64,000 nt of DNA from Candidatus Babeliales bacterium (GCA_020049835.1 JAGVLK010000003.1:62001-126000), one strand, 5' to 3'; positions 29,645 to 39,169 are shown, counted from the first letter of the stretch. A program made the numbers and translations. Notes: generated by a model from the letters alone, not told the origin.

Positions 29645-31312
29645 ATGTTTACATTATTATTTTCTGCATGCTTATTATTCGGGTTTAATCTTCAAGCAGC
29701 ATCGCACGTTACGCACGAAGAGAAACCATTAGTATCCATGATCGTTTCATTATATGACGCTGATGAATTTATCTTTGATTTCATGGTCGATATTGTGCGG
29801 CAAAGCATTTTTCCCCGTTCTGAAGTAATTATTATTAATGCAAATTCGCCGGGGAATGAAGGACCAATAATTCGCGAATATATGAAAAAGTATCCCAATA
29901 TCATTTATGTGGAGTTGGATGAAGATCCCGGACTGTATGCCGTATGGAATATGGCCATAAAAATGGCTCGTGCCGATTTTATCACCAATGCAAACTTGGA
30001 TGATCGGCGCAACCCGGTATGGCTGGAAGAGCATGTAAAAGTATTACAGGAAAAGCCATTTGTCGACCTTGTATATTCTGACTTTTTAGTTACGTTTCAA
30101 CCAAATGAAACATTTGAACAAAACAGTCATCAATATGTCATTACACCGGACGATTTTTCACCAAATGTAATGTACAAATGTATCACAGGCCCGCAACCTA
30201 CGTGGCGCAAAAGTATGCATGATCGCTACGGATATTTTGATGAGACGTTTGTTTCCGGGGGTGATTTTGAATTCTTTAACCGCGCAGTCAGCAAAGGCTC
30301 TAAATTTTATAAATTACCAGGACAATGCGGGTTATATTATTACAACCCTAAGGGATTATCAACCGATGCAGCAAAGCGTGACCTGGTGCAAAATGAACTA
30401 TATCGCATAAATGGTATGTATGGTTACATGTGGATTACCCAATATCAATATTTCTGCACCGCATGTGATAGTAAATATTTCCGACATCTGTTGCATCTTA
30501 TTGGTACCATCCACTCACATAGTTTCCAAAATTTAGGCGAAATTGCAGTATTCGATCTTGGCATGACACCTGATCAACGCGCATATCTTGGAGCAATTGC
30601 TAAAGTTTCAGTGCACGATATTGAACTTACTCATCCTGATCTTTTAACACAACGTTGCGTTAGTGTCTACGGAAAAACGGTACCTGGATGGTATGCATGG
30701 AAATCCGTTGTACTTAAGCAAGCACTTGATATATTTCCGTATGTATTATACATAGATTCAGGCACAACAGTCCTTAGACCGTTAGATGATCTCTTTAAAT
30801 ATATTCAGCAAGCTGGTTATTTCTTATGCACCATAGGTGATGAGAAATTCTATAATCAGATATCCCATCCAATTAAATGGGGTGCAACCGAGTATGTAAA
30901 AAAATATTTTAATTTAATGTCTCCAGAGCGCAGATGGGTGCTCGATCAAGAACCACTGCTCAGTGGAACACTTGGCGTTTCACGTAAAGCTTTAGAATAT
31001 TTAGTACAACCTTTATACGAACTTTCAAGCAATCTGCCTCTATTTGAAGATGACGGTACATCACCAAATGGTTTTGGCACCGGCCGCCATGATCAGACAG
31101 TGTTAAGTACTTACGCTTATCTACATGGTCTTGCTATACATCATCAGGATCATAAACAGGAGAATCCTATCTATTTACCGGTAGAGGATCAAATAAAAGA
31201 GTTTTATGTGACATGGAACCATGATTACGTTAATGAAAAAACTCATCTGTATAATTCACGTTATGATATGAGTCGTTATGACCATTACGTTAGCTGTATA
31301 CAGTATCGCTAA
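29645..31312 (+). CDS. Exported two-domain glycosyltransferase (GT2 plus a second GT-A-like domain)
   Basis: 555 residues. A signal peptide ends near LQAAS (residue ~20). The GT2 domain (about 28-250) has VSMIVSLYDADEFI, ITNANLDDRRNP in the DxD position and FVSGGDFEFFNR as the acceptor-side motif. A second domain (about 295-555) has AVFDLGMTPDQRAYL, WYAWKSVVLKQAL and VLYIDSGTTVLRPLDDL, the pattern of GT-A enzymes with DSG/DAG in the metal site. Two enzymes in one chain suggest stepwise building of a disaccharide. It ends at a strong terminator (31334). Confidence 0.82.
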   Translation: MFTLLFSACLLFGFNLQAASHVTHEEKPLVSMIVSLYDADEFIFDFMVDIVRQSIFPRSEVIIINANSPGNEGPIIREYMKKYPNIIYVELDEDPGLYAVWNMAIKMARADFITNANLDDRRNPVWLEEHVKVLQEKPFVDLVYSDFLVTFQPNETFEQNSHQYVITPDDFSPNVMYKCITGPQPTWRKSMHDRYGYFDETFVSGGDFEFFNRAVSKGSKFYKLPGQCGLYYYNPKGLSTDAAKRDLVQNELYRINGMYGYMWITQYQYFCTACDSKYFRHLLHLIGTIHSHSFQNLGEIAVFDLGMTPDQRAYLGAIAKVSVHDIELTHPDLLTQRCVSVYGKTVPGWYAWKSVVLKQALDIFPYVLYIDSGTTVLRPLDDLFKYIQQAGYFLCTIGDEKFYNQISHPIKWGATEYVKKYFNLMSPERRWVLDQEPLLSGTLGVSRKALEYLVQPLYELSSNLPLFEDDGTSPNGFGTGRHDQTVLSTYAYLHGLAIHHQDHKQENPIYLPVEDQIKEFYVTWNHDYVNEKTHLYNSRYDMSRYDHYVSCIQYR

Positions 31313-31333
31313 GCAAACACCTGACATTAATCA

Positions 31334-31360
31334 GAGGTGCCTGTATGCAACAGGCACCTC
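31334..31360 (+). terminator. Strong Rho-independent terminator
   Basis: Perfect 10-bp stem GAGGTGCCTG / CAGGCACCTC, 7-nt loop, then six T. It lies between the convergent genes ending at 31312 and 31368. Confidence 0.9.
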
Positions 31361-31367
31361 TTTTTTG

Positions 31368-32024
31368 TTAACCATTTATATAATAGCGTAGATTACCCAC
31401 TTCTTTAACAAGATAAGAACCAAATAACTTATCTGTAGCCGTTCGCTCCATGTCGCGATCGGTATCATGGATAAATAGATGTACTGTTTTTGCACTATTA
31501 AAAAAAAGCTCATGAGCTAAAAAAAACGCCTGCATCCGTCCTATAAGTTCTACAGTGGTTGCCATTTTAGGATGACTTTCCGGGCCATCAATAAAAATAA
31601 CATCATAATCGAATGTCATAAGATCGGCTACTCCGCGTGGCAAATTTGCATAACTGTCAGCAGTATCAAGTAAATGCTGCCACTCTGAAAATGTCGTATA
31701 ATATTCTACTTTTACAATATTAATACCCGGAAATCGCTGCATGCATTGATCTATCCAAAATTGATCATGCTCCATAAAATAGGTCTGGCCTCGTTTATTT
31801 ATACTCATCCAAAGCCCGCTATCTAACCCCGTGTTAGAAACAAGCATTTTACATTGATCATAGCTCTGGATTGTATCTGCAATAAGCATGCGCTGCGCTA
31901 CCGTAAGGTGCCGATATGCGCCCACATCAAATGCTTCTATCAAAATTTTTGTTACCGGGTCACATCCATATACAACCTGATGCAATAAAACCCCTAACCA
32001 TATGATAGTTTTAGCGATATTCAT
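31368..32024 (-). CDS. Exported DUF579 / glucuronoxylan 4-O-methyltransferase-like protein
   Basis: 218 residues with a signal peptide (about 1-20, ending VVYG). The body carries the ordered motifs of the plant DUF579 (IRX15/GXM) family as I remember them: NTGLDSGLWMSINKRG (64-79; plant GLGHDSxxWxxLNxxG), FMEHDQFW (83-90; plant FLEED), DYDVIFIDGPESHP (139-152) and FIHDTDRDMER (184-194; plant FLHDVNRxVE). Plant GXMs transfer a methyl group from SAM to glucuronic acid on xylan in the Golgi lumen. A bacterial, exported copy inside a glycosyltransferase island suggests methylation of an exported glycan, but activity is inference. Confidence 0.65.
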   Translation of the reverse strand: MNIAKTIIWLGVLLHQVVYGCDPVTKILIEAFDVGAYRHLTVAQRMLIADTIQSYDQCKMLVSNTGLDSGLWMSINKRGQTYFMEHDQFWIDQCMQRFPGINIVKVEYYTTFSEWQHLLDTADSYANLPRGVADLMTFDYDVIFIDGPESHPKMATTVELIGRMQAFFLAHELFFNSAKTVHLFIHDTDRDMERTATDKLFGSYLVKEVGNLRYYING

Positions 32025-32117
32025 TTTTGCCCTTTCTTTTTTCTAAATATATTTGTTTTGGTATAGTGAAGATACTATATCAAAATTCGTTATTCAATCT
32101 AAAAAGTGAGCACCACA

Positions 32118-33416
32118 ATGAAACAATTAAGCATACCATTTGTACTCTGTCTAGGGTTCAATGTCACATTTACGTATCCACTCATGAATGCGCACGATAC
32201 CTTGCAAACTTTAATGAAACATATCATGCATCGTGAAAGAGCTTCATTTACACGCTTTGATGATAAAGCGTTTAGCATTATGCACCAAGAAGATGCTCTT
32301 GGACAAGAAATGAAATATGTTTATCATGCAAATCTATCAAATTTCTATAAAGCAAGCGTACACACTGATACATCTCATCCATTTAATCCCATGCTTGATA
32401 TGGCACAAGAAGATATAAATTATTGCACACGCTTTTTAAAATTGATAAAAAAATATACCTCGCTGATCATAACAGACAAACCATTACCTGCAGATCTAAC
32501 AAAAAAACTTTTTAAAAAAGGTTGCACCGAACTAAGCATGTTCACATCGGGAACGGAAACACTCAAGGAATTAATAGACGCTTGTAACGATATTTTAAGC
32601 GATATTAATGAGTTTACCGTTGTCGTAACGTCACTCAACGGCATCTCACCACTGTTACACTATCGGCTCATATTGAACCACAATATACTTCTTATTGATA
32701 TGGATGCATTATATGAAGTTCTAGCGAATGATAACCAACAATGTATTGATATATCTCGCTTTAACCGGTTAATGTCACGAAATATTATAATTTTGAGTAC
32801 TGCGGCACTTATAGATGGCTCAGAGATATATAAAGATTATAATCGCAGGAAAGCACAGTATATTAAATCGATTGAAATGTTCAATGCAATGGGTTATGAA
32901 CCTTATATTGTTGAAGTATGCGCAGCCGGCAGTAGTTTTTTAGATGATTATTGTTATCAAGTGCTCTACACACAATCAAATGATCTATCCTATCCAAATA
33001 AAGGAATAAACGAGGCGATATCAATGAAAATATTTTTAGATACGTATAAAGATATGATTAAAGATGACGATATTATCATTAAAACTACAGGTCGCTATCA
33101 TTGCACAAATGACAATTTTATACGTTTAGTTGAAAACAACGATAGATATTGTGGATTTGTTAAACACCGCTTACAAAAACGTGTTGATCGACATTATGTT
33201 GATATCTTTACCGGTTTATTTGCTCTTGAAGCGCGTTACTTTAAGAATATGCTTACCTCCATACCTTTTGAACAGATGGGAACTGACGTTTGGTTTGAAT
33301 GGGATGTTGCACGGTATATATATACGCTCGCCGAACGCCATGTCCCCATTATGTATCTCAACAAGGTCTACATGCATCATTACAAAGGAATAGATGATAA
33401 AGAGCATGTTGGCTAA
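32118..33416 (+). CDS. Exported protein with a glycosyltransferase-like C-terminal domain
   Basis: 432 residues from the ATG at 32118 (an in-frame GTG at 32106 is less likely). The signal peptide is about 1-20. The N-terminal half has no recognised fold. The C-terminal half (from about 240) looks like a GT-A enzyme: a nucleotide-binding-like strand, then KGINEAISMKIFLD, DDDIIIKTTGRYHC, and a final region around TGLFALEARYFKNM. The phrase IK.TGRY after an acidic cluster is common in sugar transferases that read a donor metal site. The family is not named. Confidence 0.6.
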   Translation: MKQLSIPFVLCLGFNVTFTYPLMNAHDTLQTLMKHIMHRERASFTRFDDKAFSIMHQEDALGQEMKYVYHANLSNFYKASVHTDTSHPFNPMLDMAQEDINYCTRFLKLIKKYTSLIITDKPLPADLTKKLFKKGCTELSMFTSGTETLKELIDACNDILSDINEFTVVVTSLNGISPLLHYRLILNHNILLIDMDALYEVLANDNQQCIDISRFNRLMSRNIIILSTAALIDGSEIYKDYNRRKAQYIKSIEMFNAMGYEPYIVEVCAAGSSFLDDYCYQVLYTQSNDLSYPNKGINEAISMKIFLDTYKDMIKDDDIIIKTTGRYHCTNDNFIRLVENNDRYCGFVKHRLQKRVDRHYVDIFTGLFALEARYFKNMLTSIPFEQMGTDVWFEWDVARYIYTLAERHVPIMYLNKVYMHHYKGIDDKEHVG

Positions 33417-33427
33417 TTACTATAACA

Positions 33428-34279
33428 TTATGCATTAAATATAATCTTCGTTTGATACGGTTTGTTAGTATCATCTTCTCCAATTTGATTAAATTGTCTA
33501 TTATATCCAGCAGACAGATATTGTCGATAAGCGAGCAATACATTATGCACAAGTAATCGATTTTCATACAACTTATATAACTTGCGGTTATATGCCTCAT
33601 CTTCACCCGGTCCAGTTGTAGGCCATTGATGTGTATCAAAGAGTTTTTTTGAAATGGCAATGTTACCATTAGTCATATGCTTTCCTGGAACCTGACTTTC
33701 ATAGTCAAAAGGACGCAAATAAGCAACGAGCCGCTGATGATTGTTATCAATTTGTTCTTGTGATTTTATAATTATAAATTTGTGCATAAGATGATCAAAT
33801 TCATACATGTGAAATAAATATTTTATTATTTCTATACGACTTCTATAGGGTATATCATCAGCATCTTGATAGGCAAAAACTTCACCTGTCGCCCGCAAAG
33901 AAGCAACATTGCGATTTTGCCCTGCATACAGTGCTTCTTTTGACAATATTAGTGTAACAGGAAAATTCCATCTGGCCTGTTCTAATTCTTCCATAATTTC
34001 AATAGGAACTTTCTCATACTCAGATAAAGAAATAATCACTTCATCCGGCAACATTGACTGTTTTTCAAGTTCCTTTAATAAGGCATAAAGATAGGGGGCA
34101 TGAACAGGATGACAAGGAATAATAAGTGATACCCGAACAACATTATGATCATTGCCCTCCATTAATGCTTTATACATAACATCAACCAACAACATTTGAG
34201 TATCTTTTTGCGCATGTACTGAAAAGAACAGGATTGCTAAAACAAATAAATATTTACATCCGTTTATGAACATCATACC
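33428..34279 (-). CDS. Exported GT2-like glycosyltransferase (paralogue A)
   Basis: 283 residues from the ATG at 34279, which has AAGGAGG 6 nt upstream. A signal peptide ends near SVHAQ. The GT2 core is RVSLIIPCHPVHAPYLYAL, with EVIISLSEYEK as the second strand, GQNRNVASLRATGEV, and the DxD as YQDADDIP. The acceptor-side element is GNIAISK...GPGEDEAYNRKL. It is clearly duplicated from the next gene (34421-35281), with the same motifs in the same order. Exported, hence acting in the periplasm or beyond. Confidence 0.82.
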   Translation of the reverse strand, partial: GMMFINGCKYLFVLAILFFSVHAQKDTQMLLVDVMYKALMEGNDHNVVRVSLIIPCHPVHAPYLYALLKELEKQSMLPDEVIISLSEYEKVPIEIMEELEQARWNFPVTLILSKEALYAGQNRNVASLRATGEVFAYQDADDIPYRSRIEIIKYLFHMYEFDHLMHKFIIIKSQEQIDNNHQRLVAYLRPFDYESQVPGKHMTNGNIAISKKLFDTHQWPTTGPGEDEAYNRKLYKLYENRLLVHNVLLAYRQYLSAGYNRQFNQIGEDDTNKPYQTKIIFNA

Positions 34280-34420
34280 AATCCTCCTTACTAACAAACA
34301 AAGCAACTGCATTTTTTATTACAATTTAGCTCACTCTTATTTTTACTATCTCTAGCCACATTTATTACCTCATGATTGCCCGAAGAAAAGAGACAATCTT
34401 TATCGGGTAATTTTATAACA

Positions 34421-35281
34421 TTATGTCCTGCATATAATCTTTGTTTGATGTTCTTTATCTACATGATGCTCGAAATTCATTGTGACATCCCCACCAAGCG
34501 AAACCGTATTAGCATGATGAGACGTTGATAAATAATGACGATATATAAATAATGGTGTCATGATAATAAGACGACGCACGTCAAGTTCATACAACATACG
34601 ATTATACATTTCATCTTCCCCCATTACATGATCCGGCCAAGGATATTTATTAAAAAGTTCTCTTGAAATCGCAATATTACCGTTGGTAACATGTTTGCCC
34701 GGTATAAAGCTTGCATAATCTAAGGGGCGTAAATACAAAAACTGTTTAATTTCCGGGTCATAATACAGTATTTTATCTATTTCTTTTGCAACAAATGCAA
34801 ATTTATGCATTAAATGCTCTAATTCATATATATGAAAAAAGAACTTTACTATTTCAATTCTTCGCTTATGTGGTTCATCATCAGCATCTTGGTATATGAA
34901 AACATCTCCAATAGCATGCCGGGAAGCAACATTGCGATTTTGACCAGCGTATAATTTCTCTTGAGATAAAATTATAGTAACGGGAAATAACCAATGGCAT
35001 TGTTCCAATGCTGCGATAATTTCAGAAGGAGCTTTATCATATTCCGATAATGAAATCACCACTTCATCAGGCAATACTGTTTGTTCTTCCAAAACCCGCA
35101 ATAATCGGTATAAATGCTTGGCATGCGCAGGATGGCATGGAATTATAACTGAAACGGATACAGGAAATTCAGTACCATCTAACACTACACGATAAGTGGT
35201 ACCTGCAACAAGATCTGCTATATCTGATTTAGAATGCAGAGAACTAAACATTAAAACTAGGATAACAAGATATTTACTCAT
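34421..35281 (-). CDS. Exported GT2-like glycosyltransferase (paralogue B)
   Basis: 286 residues from the ATG at 35281 (GGAGGAAG at 4-nt spacing); an upstream in-frame start would add 20 residues ahead of the signal peptide. Motifs are SVSVIIPCHPAHAKHLYRL, EVVISLSEYDKAP, AGQNRNVASRHAIGDV, IYQDADDEP and GNIAISREL...MGEDEMYNRML. Each has a direct counterpart in paralogue A, so the two arose by tandem duplication. The signal peptide is about 1-18 (MSKYLVILVLMFSSLHS). Confidence 0.82.
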   Translation of the reverse strand: MSKYLVILVLMFSSLHSKSDIADLVAGTTYRVVLDGTEFPVSVSVIIPCHPAHAKHLYRLLRVLEEQTVLPDEVVISLSEYDKAPSEIIAALEQCHWLFPVTIILSQEKLYAGQNRNVASRHAIGDVFIYQDADDEPHKRRIEIVKFFFHIYELEHLMHKFAFVAKEIDKILYYDPEIKQFLYLRPLDYASFIPGKHVTNGNIAISRELFNKYPWPDHVMGEDEMYNRMLYELDVRRLIIMTPLFIYRHYLSTSHHANTVSLGGDVTMNFEHHVDKEHQTKIICRT

Positions 35282-35646
35282 TATACTTCCTCCATTTTTT
35301 CGATAATTGTCAGTCCCCACGCGCATTGAATAATCTCTCATCTACCAATAATAATTTTACTATCTGAATATTTGTATTAACAATATAATTAATCAAATAT
35401 CCAATAACAAGAGTTAATACGAATCTGTTCGCGCTATACTGGCATATAAACACTTTTTATATGACAGCATGATTAAAGATCATATTTGAACAAAAATTAT
35501 TTATTTAATTTTTTAAATTTTAAAACTGTAAAGTATTTGTATGTTTTGTTGCCATGAGATCAAACAAAATTTGATTATCTCGGCTCAGTTTTCTAGACTA
35601 ACCATCGAAGGATTTTTACTATTTTAATAATAAAAGGAAGATTATC
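35282..35646. other. Divergent intergenic region, no gene seen
   Basis: 365 bp of AT-rich DNA between divergent start codons. It should hold promoters for both sides, but I see no convincing -35/-10 pair, repeat or RNA gene. An AAAGGAAG ribosome binding site serves the + strand gene. Confidence 0.5.
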
Positions 35647-36477
35647 ATGAAGAAAACATATTTGATATTATGCTTGCTGGTTCAAGGCATTCTCTATGCT
35701 TATCAAACCTGCCCCGAAACCGTTACCATTGCAATACTTGCAAAGGATAAAGCCCATACATTACCTGAATACTTACATTGCCTTGAAGAACAAACATGGC
35801 CTCAAGACAAAACATATATCTACATTCGCACCAATAACAACAATGACGAAACCGCGGCAATTTTACGCGACTGGGTGCAACGAGTACAACATAAGTACCT
35901 AGAAGTCTATTTTGATGATTCTGACGTTGAAGAACAGGTACAACAGTACAAACAACATGAATGGAACTGTACACGGTTTATAGTATTGGGAAAAATTAGA
36001 GAAGATTCAGCACGCTGGGCAGAGGAGCGCAATTCACATTATTTTGTTGCAGATTGCGACAACTTTATAAAACCTCATACAATAAAAGCAATGGTAGACA
36101 CGAACTTACCCATTGTTGCGCCCTTTTTAAAATGTGCTGAGAGCTCATTTTATTCTAATTATCATGCAAATATCGATACCAATGGTTATTTTGTTTCAGA
36201 TCCTCTGTACTATTCAATTTTTAGACAAGAAATAAAAGGACTTATTGATGTTCCTGTCGTTCACTGCACCTACCTGGTACGCAGCGAAGTTTTAAGGGCC
36301 GTACGCTATAATGATGGATCATTTCGTTATGAATACGTTATTTTTAGCGATTGTGCACGCAAAGCACACATACCACAATATCTGGATAACCGCGAAATCT
36401 ATGGGCGCATAACCATGACAGAAGATAGAGATGGTTTCGTTAGTGAACCATGGTATGGTGAACTTGCACTATATTAG
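35647..36477 (+). CDS. Exported collagen galactosyltransferase-like protein (COLGALT/GLT25 catalytic domain)
   Basis: 276 residues with a signal peptide (about 1-18, ending ILYA). The body matches, motif for motif, the first domain of animal procollagen galactosyltransferases (GLT25D1/COLGALT1) as I recall them: TVTIAILAKDKAHTLPEYL (human TVLIAILARNAAHTLP), ILRDWVQRVQ, the metal-site ADCDNFIKPHT (human DVDNFLTNP), IVAPFL, SNYHANI.TNGYF, VPVVHCTYL and NREIYGRI. The human enzyme works in the ER lumen on collagen hydroxylysine and has a second GT25 domain, absent here. A collagen-like gene lies 7.4 kb away. Its real substrate is unknown. Confidence 0.78.
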   Translation: MKKTYLILCLLVQGILYAYQTCPETVTIAILAKDKAHTLPEYLHCLEEQTWPQDKTYIYIRTNNNNDETAAILRDWVQRVQHKYLEVYFDDSDVEEQVQQYKQHEWNCTRFIVLGKIREDSARWAEERNSHYFVADCDNFIKPHTIKAMVDTNLPIVAPFLKCAESSFYSNYHANIDTNGYFVSDPLYYSIFRQEIKGLIDVPVVHCTYLVRSEVLRAVRYNDGSFRYEYVIFSDCARKAHIPQYLDNREIYGRITMTEDRDGFVSEPWYGELALY

Positions 36478-36529
36478 ATTAGAACGTGTTGGGAGTAGAG
36501 CATGTAAATGCTCTACTCCCGGATACATA

Positions 36530-37864
36530 TTACGGCAACGCAGCAGAATTAGCTGGTGCATATAAATAGAAATAATAGGGCGTATCAATAACTTCTTCAG
36601 TTTTTAACAACTTAGAATCTGCTATAGACATTGCCCAATCAGTATCTTCACCAAAGTTTTTCTCCGGGAAGGCAAACTGAATCGCAATTGAACGCTTAAT
36701 TGGGTTCAAATGATTTGGCGGTCTGAAGTAAACATTATCCTTTTCAAAATAATGATCATACGCAATTGAATGAATAAACTTGCGTGCATCTGTACCATTG
36801 GTAGTGATAACCCCGGTAAGACTTACACAGTCAGGCTTTTTAAGTAACCGTTCGTAGATCATCGCAATAAAGTTATCACATACCTTGTCGTCGTCATCTA
36901 CAAATTGTGTATATACACCGGAACTTGACTGCATGAGGCTATTACGCTTAAACCCTACTGTATTTTGCCCCCGCACATCTTTACATGCAAGTATCTCTAT
37001 TTTGTCTTGTAATCCTAAGGCATTAATTTGCTCGGTCAACTGCTTGCACAAACGACCAAATGACTCTTCTCTGCCTTCAATAGTACAAATTAAAATACTC
37101 CATAATTTTGGTGTCGCTACTGCCAACATTTCATCAGAAATGTCAAACCCACCTTCACGTCGTCGCTTAAACGTTTGGAAGTCTTGGTCATAATAATCTG
37201 CACTACGTTTATATATGTCATCATGACTGCCGGCATTCCATGCAGGATGATTATGACGAATGAGAACTTGGTCAACAACACACTCTTTTTTGAGTATTTT
37301 GCTCACATAGGTCAACTCTAAATTAGCAACTAACGCACTATATTCCGGGTTATACAAATAACCAAAGCGGTCATAAAATTTCCTGCCTACAACCGGTATG
37401 GTATTACATTGGGCCCCCACATAACCATCATTTAAATTAAGTACACCATCAAAATCAGGAAACATTGCTGTCATTGTATCAACGATGATTTTATCAAATC
37501 CTTTGACCACAACTTGCATATCATCATGCATCGCAAGTAATATATCAAATTCATTCTCACCAATATTCCTATTGCATGCCTCAATTTTGTTTTTGTTGGC
37601 ACCAAAGTTGAATTCAAGACTTGGATAACTTTCAAGCCGCTTTATCACGGTCGCATTGTTCATGCTTTCATCATCGATATCACAAGAAATTAAAATGCGA
37701 TAAGGTATGTCATAAGATAAATGTTTATAGAGATTGTTCAGATTCCTAAAAAATTGCTGCGGCCTACCGCGCGTAGCAATGCTAATGAGCATTGATGGTT
37801 GCGCAGCGCATTCGCTCACGAACAGCGACGTTGCTATATATGCCAATATCAACATTCGTTTCAT
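36530..37864 (-). CDS. Exported tandem GT2-like glycosyltransferase
   Basis: 444 residues. A signal peptide ends near SECAAQ (about 21). Domain 1 (about 25-230) has MLISIATRGRPQQFF, RILISCDIDDESM and AMHDDMQ in the DxD position. Domain 2 (about 250-444) has LWSILICTIEGREESF, GFKRNSLMQSSSG and FVDDDDKVCDNF, a complete GT2 metal site. It is paralogous along its length with the next gene, in which domain 2 is degenerate. Its ATG at 37864 is followed by an N-terminal Lys/Arg pair typical of secretion signals. Confidence 0.8.
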   Translation of the reverse strand: MKRMLILAYIATSLFVSECAAQPSMLISIATRGRPQQFFRNLNNLYKHLSYDIPYRILISCDIDDESMNNATVIKRLESYPSLEFNFGANKNKIEACNRNIGENEFDILLAMHDDMQVVVKGFDKIIVDTMTAMFPDFDGVLNLNDGYVGAQCNTIPVVGRKFYDRFGYLYNPEYSALVANLELTYVSKILKKECVVDQVLIRHNHPAWNAGSHDDIYKRSADYYDQDFQTFKRRREGGFDISDEMLAVATPKLWSILICTIEGREESFGRLCKQLTEQINALGLQDKIEILACKDVRGQNTVGFKRNSLMQSSSGVYTQFVDDDDKVCDNFIAMIYERLLKKPDCVSLTGVITTNGTDARKFIHSIAYDHYFEKDNVYFRPPNHLNPIKRSIAIQFAFPEKNFGEDTDWAMSIADSKLLKTEEVIDTPYYFYLYAPANSAALP

Positions 37865-37936
37865 GCATCATCTCCTTGTTATATGCATTAATTGGTAAAA
37901 TATATTATCGAGCTCACCATACCATTAAACCGAATA

Positions 37937-39169
37937 TTAAACAAAAATTAGTTTAACAAGCTCATTGGCAGTAACCGATGGCTGCATAACCGTTTTTTTT
38001 GTTTGCACAATGTTGGATGTTGCAACCTTTCGCATCCAATCCTCTTCTGCTCGCGTAATTGCATAGAAAGGAAACTGTATTGCAATCCAGCGTTTAATTG
38101 GATTAAAAAGACTAATCTCGTTTATTGACAAACGCACACAATCAACATCATCAAGTAACTGATTGTATACATACTTAATAAACGTATCATGAACAACATC
38201 GCTGCTTTCTATAAATTGCACATATTTACCGGAACTGGCATTTAACAGCTTATTGCGTATATGGCTTACATGCTCATTACTCAACATCTGTAGTATTTCA
38301 ATTTCATCACGCAACCCAAGTGCATCGATCTGTTGCTGCAATCTTGCTTTTAAGTTTTCCATCGTGCGCAGCTCTGATTGATCTTTGCATACAAGTAGTA
38401 TGCTCCACAACTTTGTTGCCACTGCTTCAAACTCTTGTTGCGACATATCGTAATGTATCGCACGGCGACGATAAAAAGTAGCAACATCAGCATTATGATA
38501 TTGTTCATTATGCTTATACAGTTCATCCTCTTCAGCAAATGTCCAGGCCGGATGGTTGTGTATAATGAGTGGTTGCTCGATAACAAATTCTTTTTTGAGC
38601 ATGCGTGTCACATTCGTTATTTCCATATCACACACAAGCGCTTTATAGTCAGGATGATAAAAATAACCAAAACGATCAAAAAATTTTCTACCAATTACCG
38701 GTAGCGTGTTGCATTCTTCTGCCACATGCCCATCATAGGGATTGAGCACACCGTCAAGATCGGGAAAGTTACGATACATCGCATCAACAATAAGTTGATC
38801 AAACCCATGAACACACGGCTCAGTATCATCTGCGGTACCTAATACCATATCAAAGTCATACAGCTGCAGGTCACGATTAAATGCTTCGATTTTAGATTTA
38901 TTTGGCGCGAAGTTGCATACAAGATGCGGGTATGTTTGCAAACGTTCAATAACCTGCTTATTGTTCATGGTTGCATCATCCGTATCACACGAAATCACAA
39001 ACAATACATCTACATTACCCGAAAGATGCGCATAATATTTATCCAACATTTCAAAAAGCTGTTTCGGTCGTGAGCGCGTAGGAATCATGATAAGTAATTG
39101 TGTTGAATGAGCTTCTATAACCGACATGCAACTTAATAAGGTTAGTATAAACAAATGGATTTTGTTCAT
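37937..39169 (-). CDS. Exported tandem GT2-like protein with degenerate second domain
   Basis: 410 residues from the ATG at 39169 (signal peptide MNKIHLFILTLLSCMSVIEA). Domain 1 keeps LLIMIPTRSRPKQLF, FVISCDTDDATM and GTADDTE and should be functional. In domain 2 the metal-site stretch FVDDDDKVCDNF of the neighbouring paralogue has become FIESSDVVHDTF. About 35 residues before the shared NPIKRxIAIQF element are also missing. The second domain may thus be inactive or only bind. The upstream in-frame start at 39229 would bury the signal peptide and is rejected. Confidence 0.78.
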   Translation of the reverse strand: MNKIHLFILTLLSCMSVIEAHSTQLLIMIPTRSRPKQLFEMLDKYYAHLSGNVDVLFVISCDTDDATMNNKQVIERLQTYPHLVCNFAPNKSKIEAFNRDLQLYDFDMVLGTADDTEPCVHGFDQLIVDAMYRNFPDLDGVLNPYDGHVAEECNTLPVIGRKFFDRFGYFYHPDYKALVCDMEITNVTRMLKKEFVIEQPLIIHNHPAWTFAEEDELYKHNEQYHNADVATFYRRRAIHYDMSQQEFEAVATKLWSILLVCKDQSELRTMENLKARLQQQIDALGLRDEIEILQMLSNEHVSHIRNKLLNASSGKYVQFIESSDVVHDTFIKYVYNQLLDDVDCVRLSINEISLFNPIKRWIAIQFPFYAITRAEEDWMRKVATSNIVQTKKTVMQPSVTANELVKLIFV

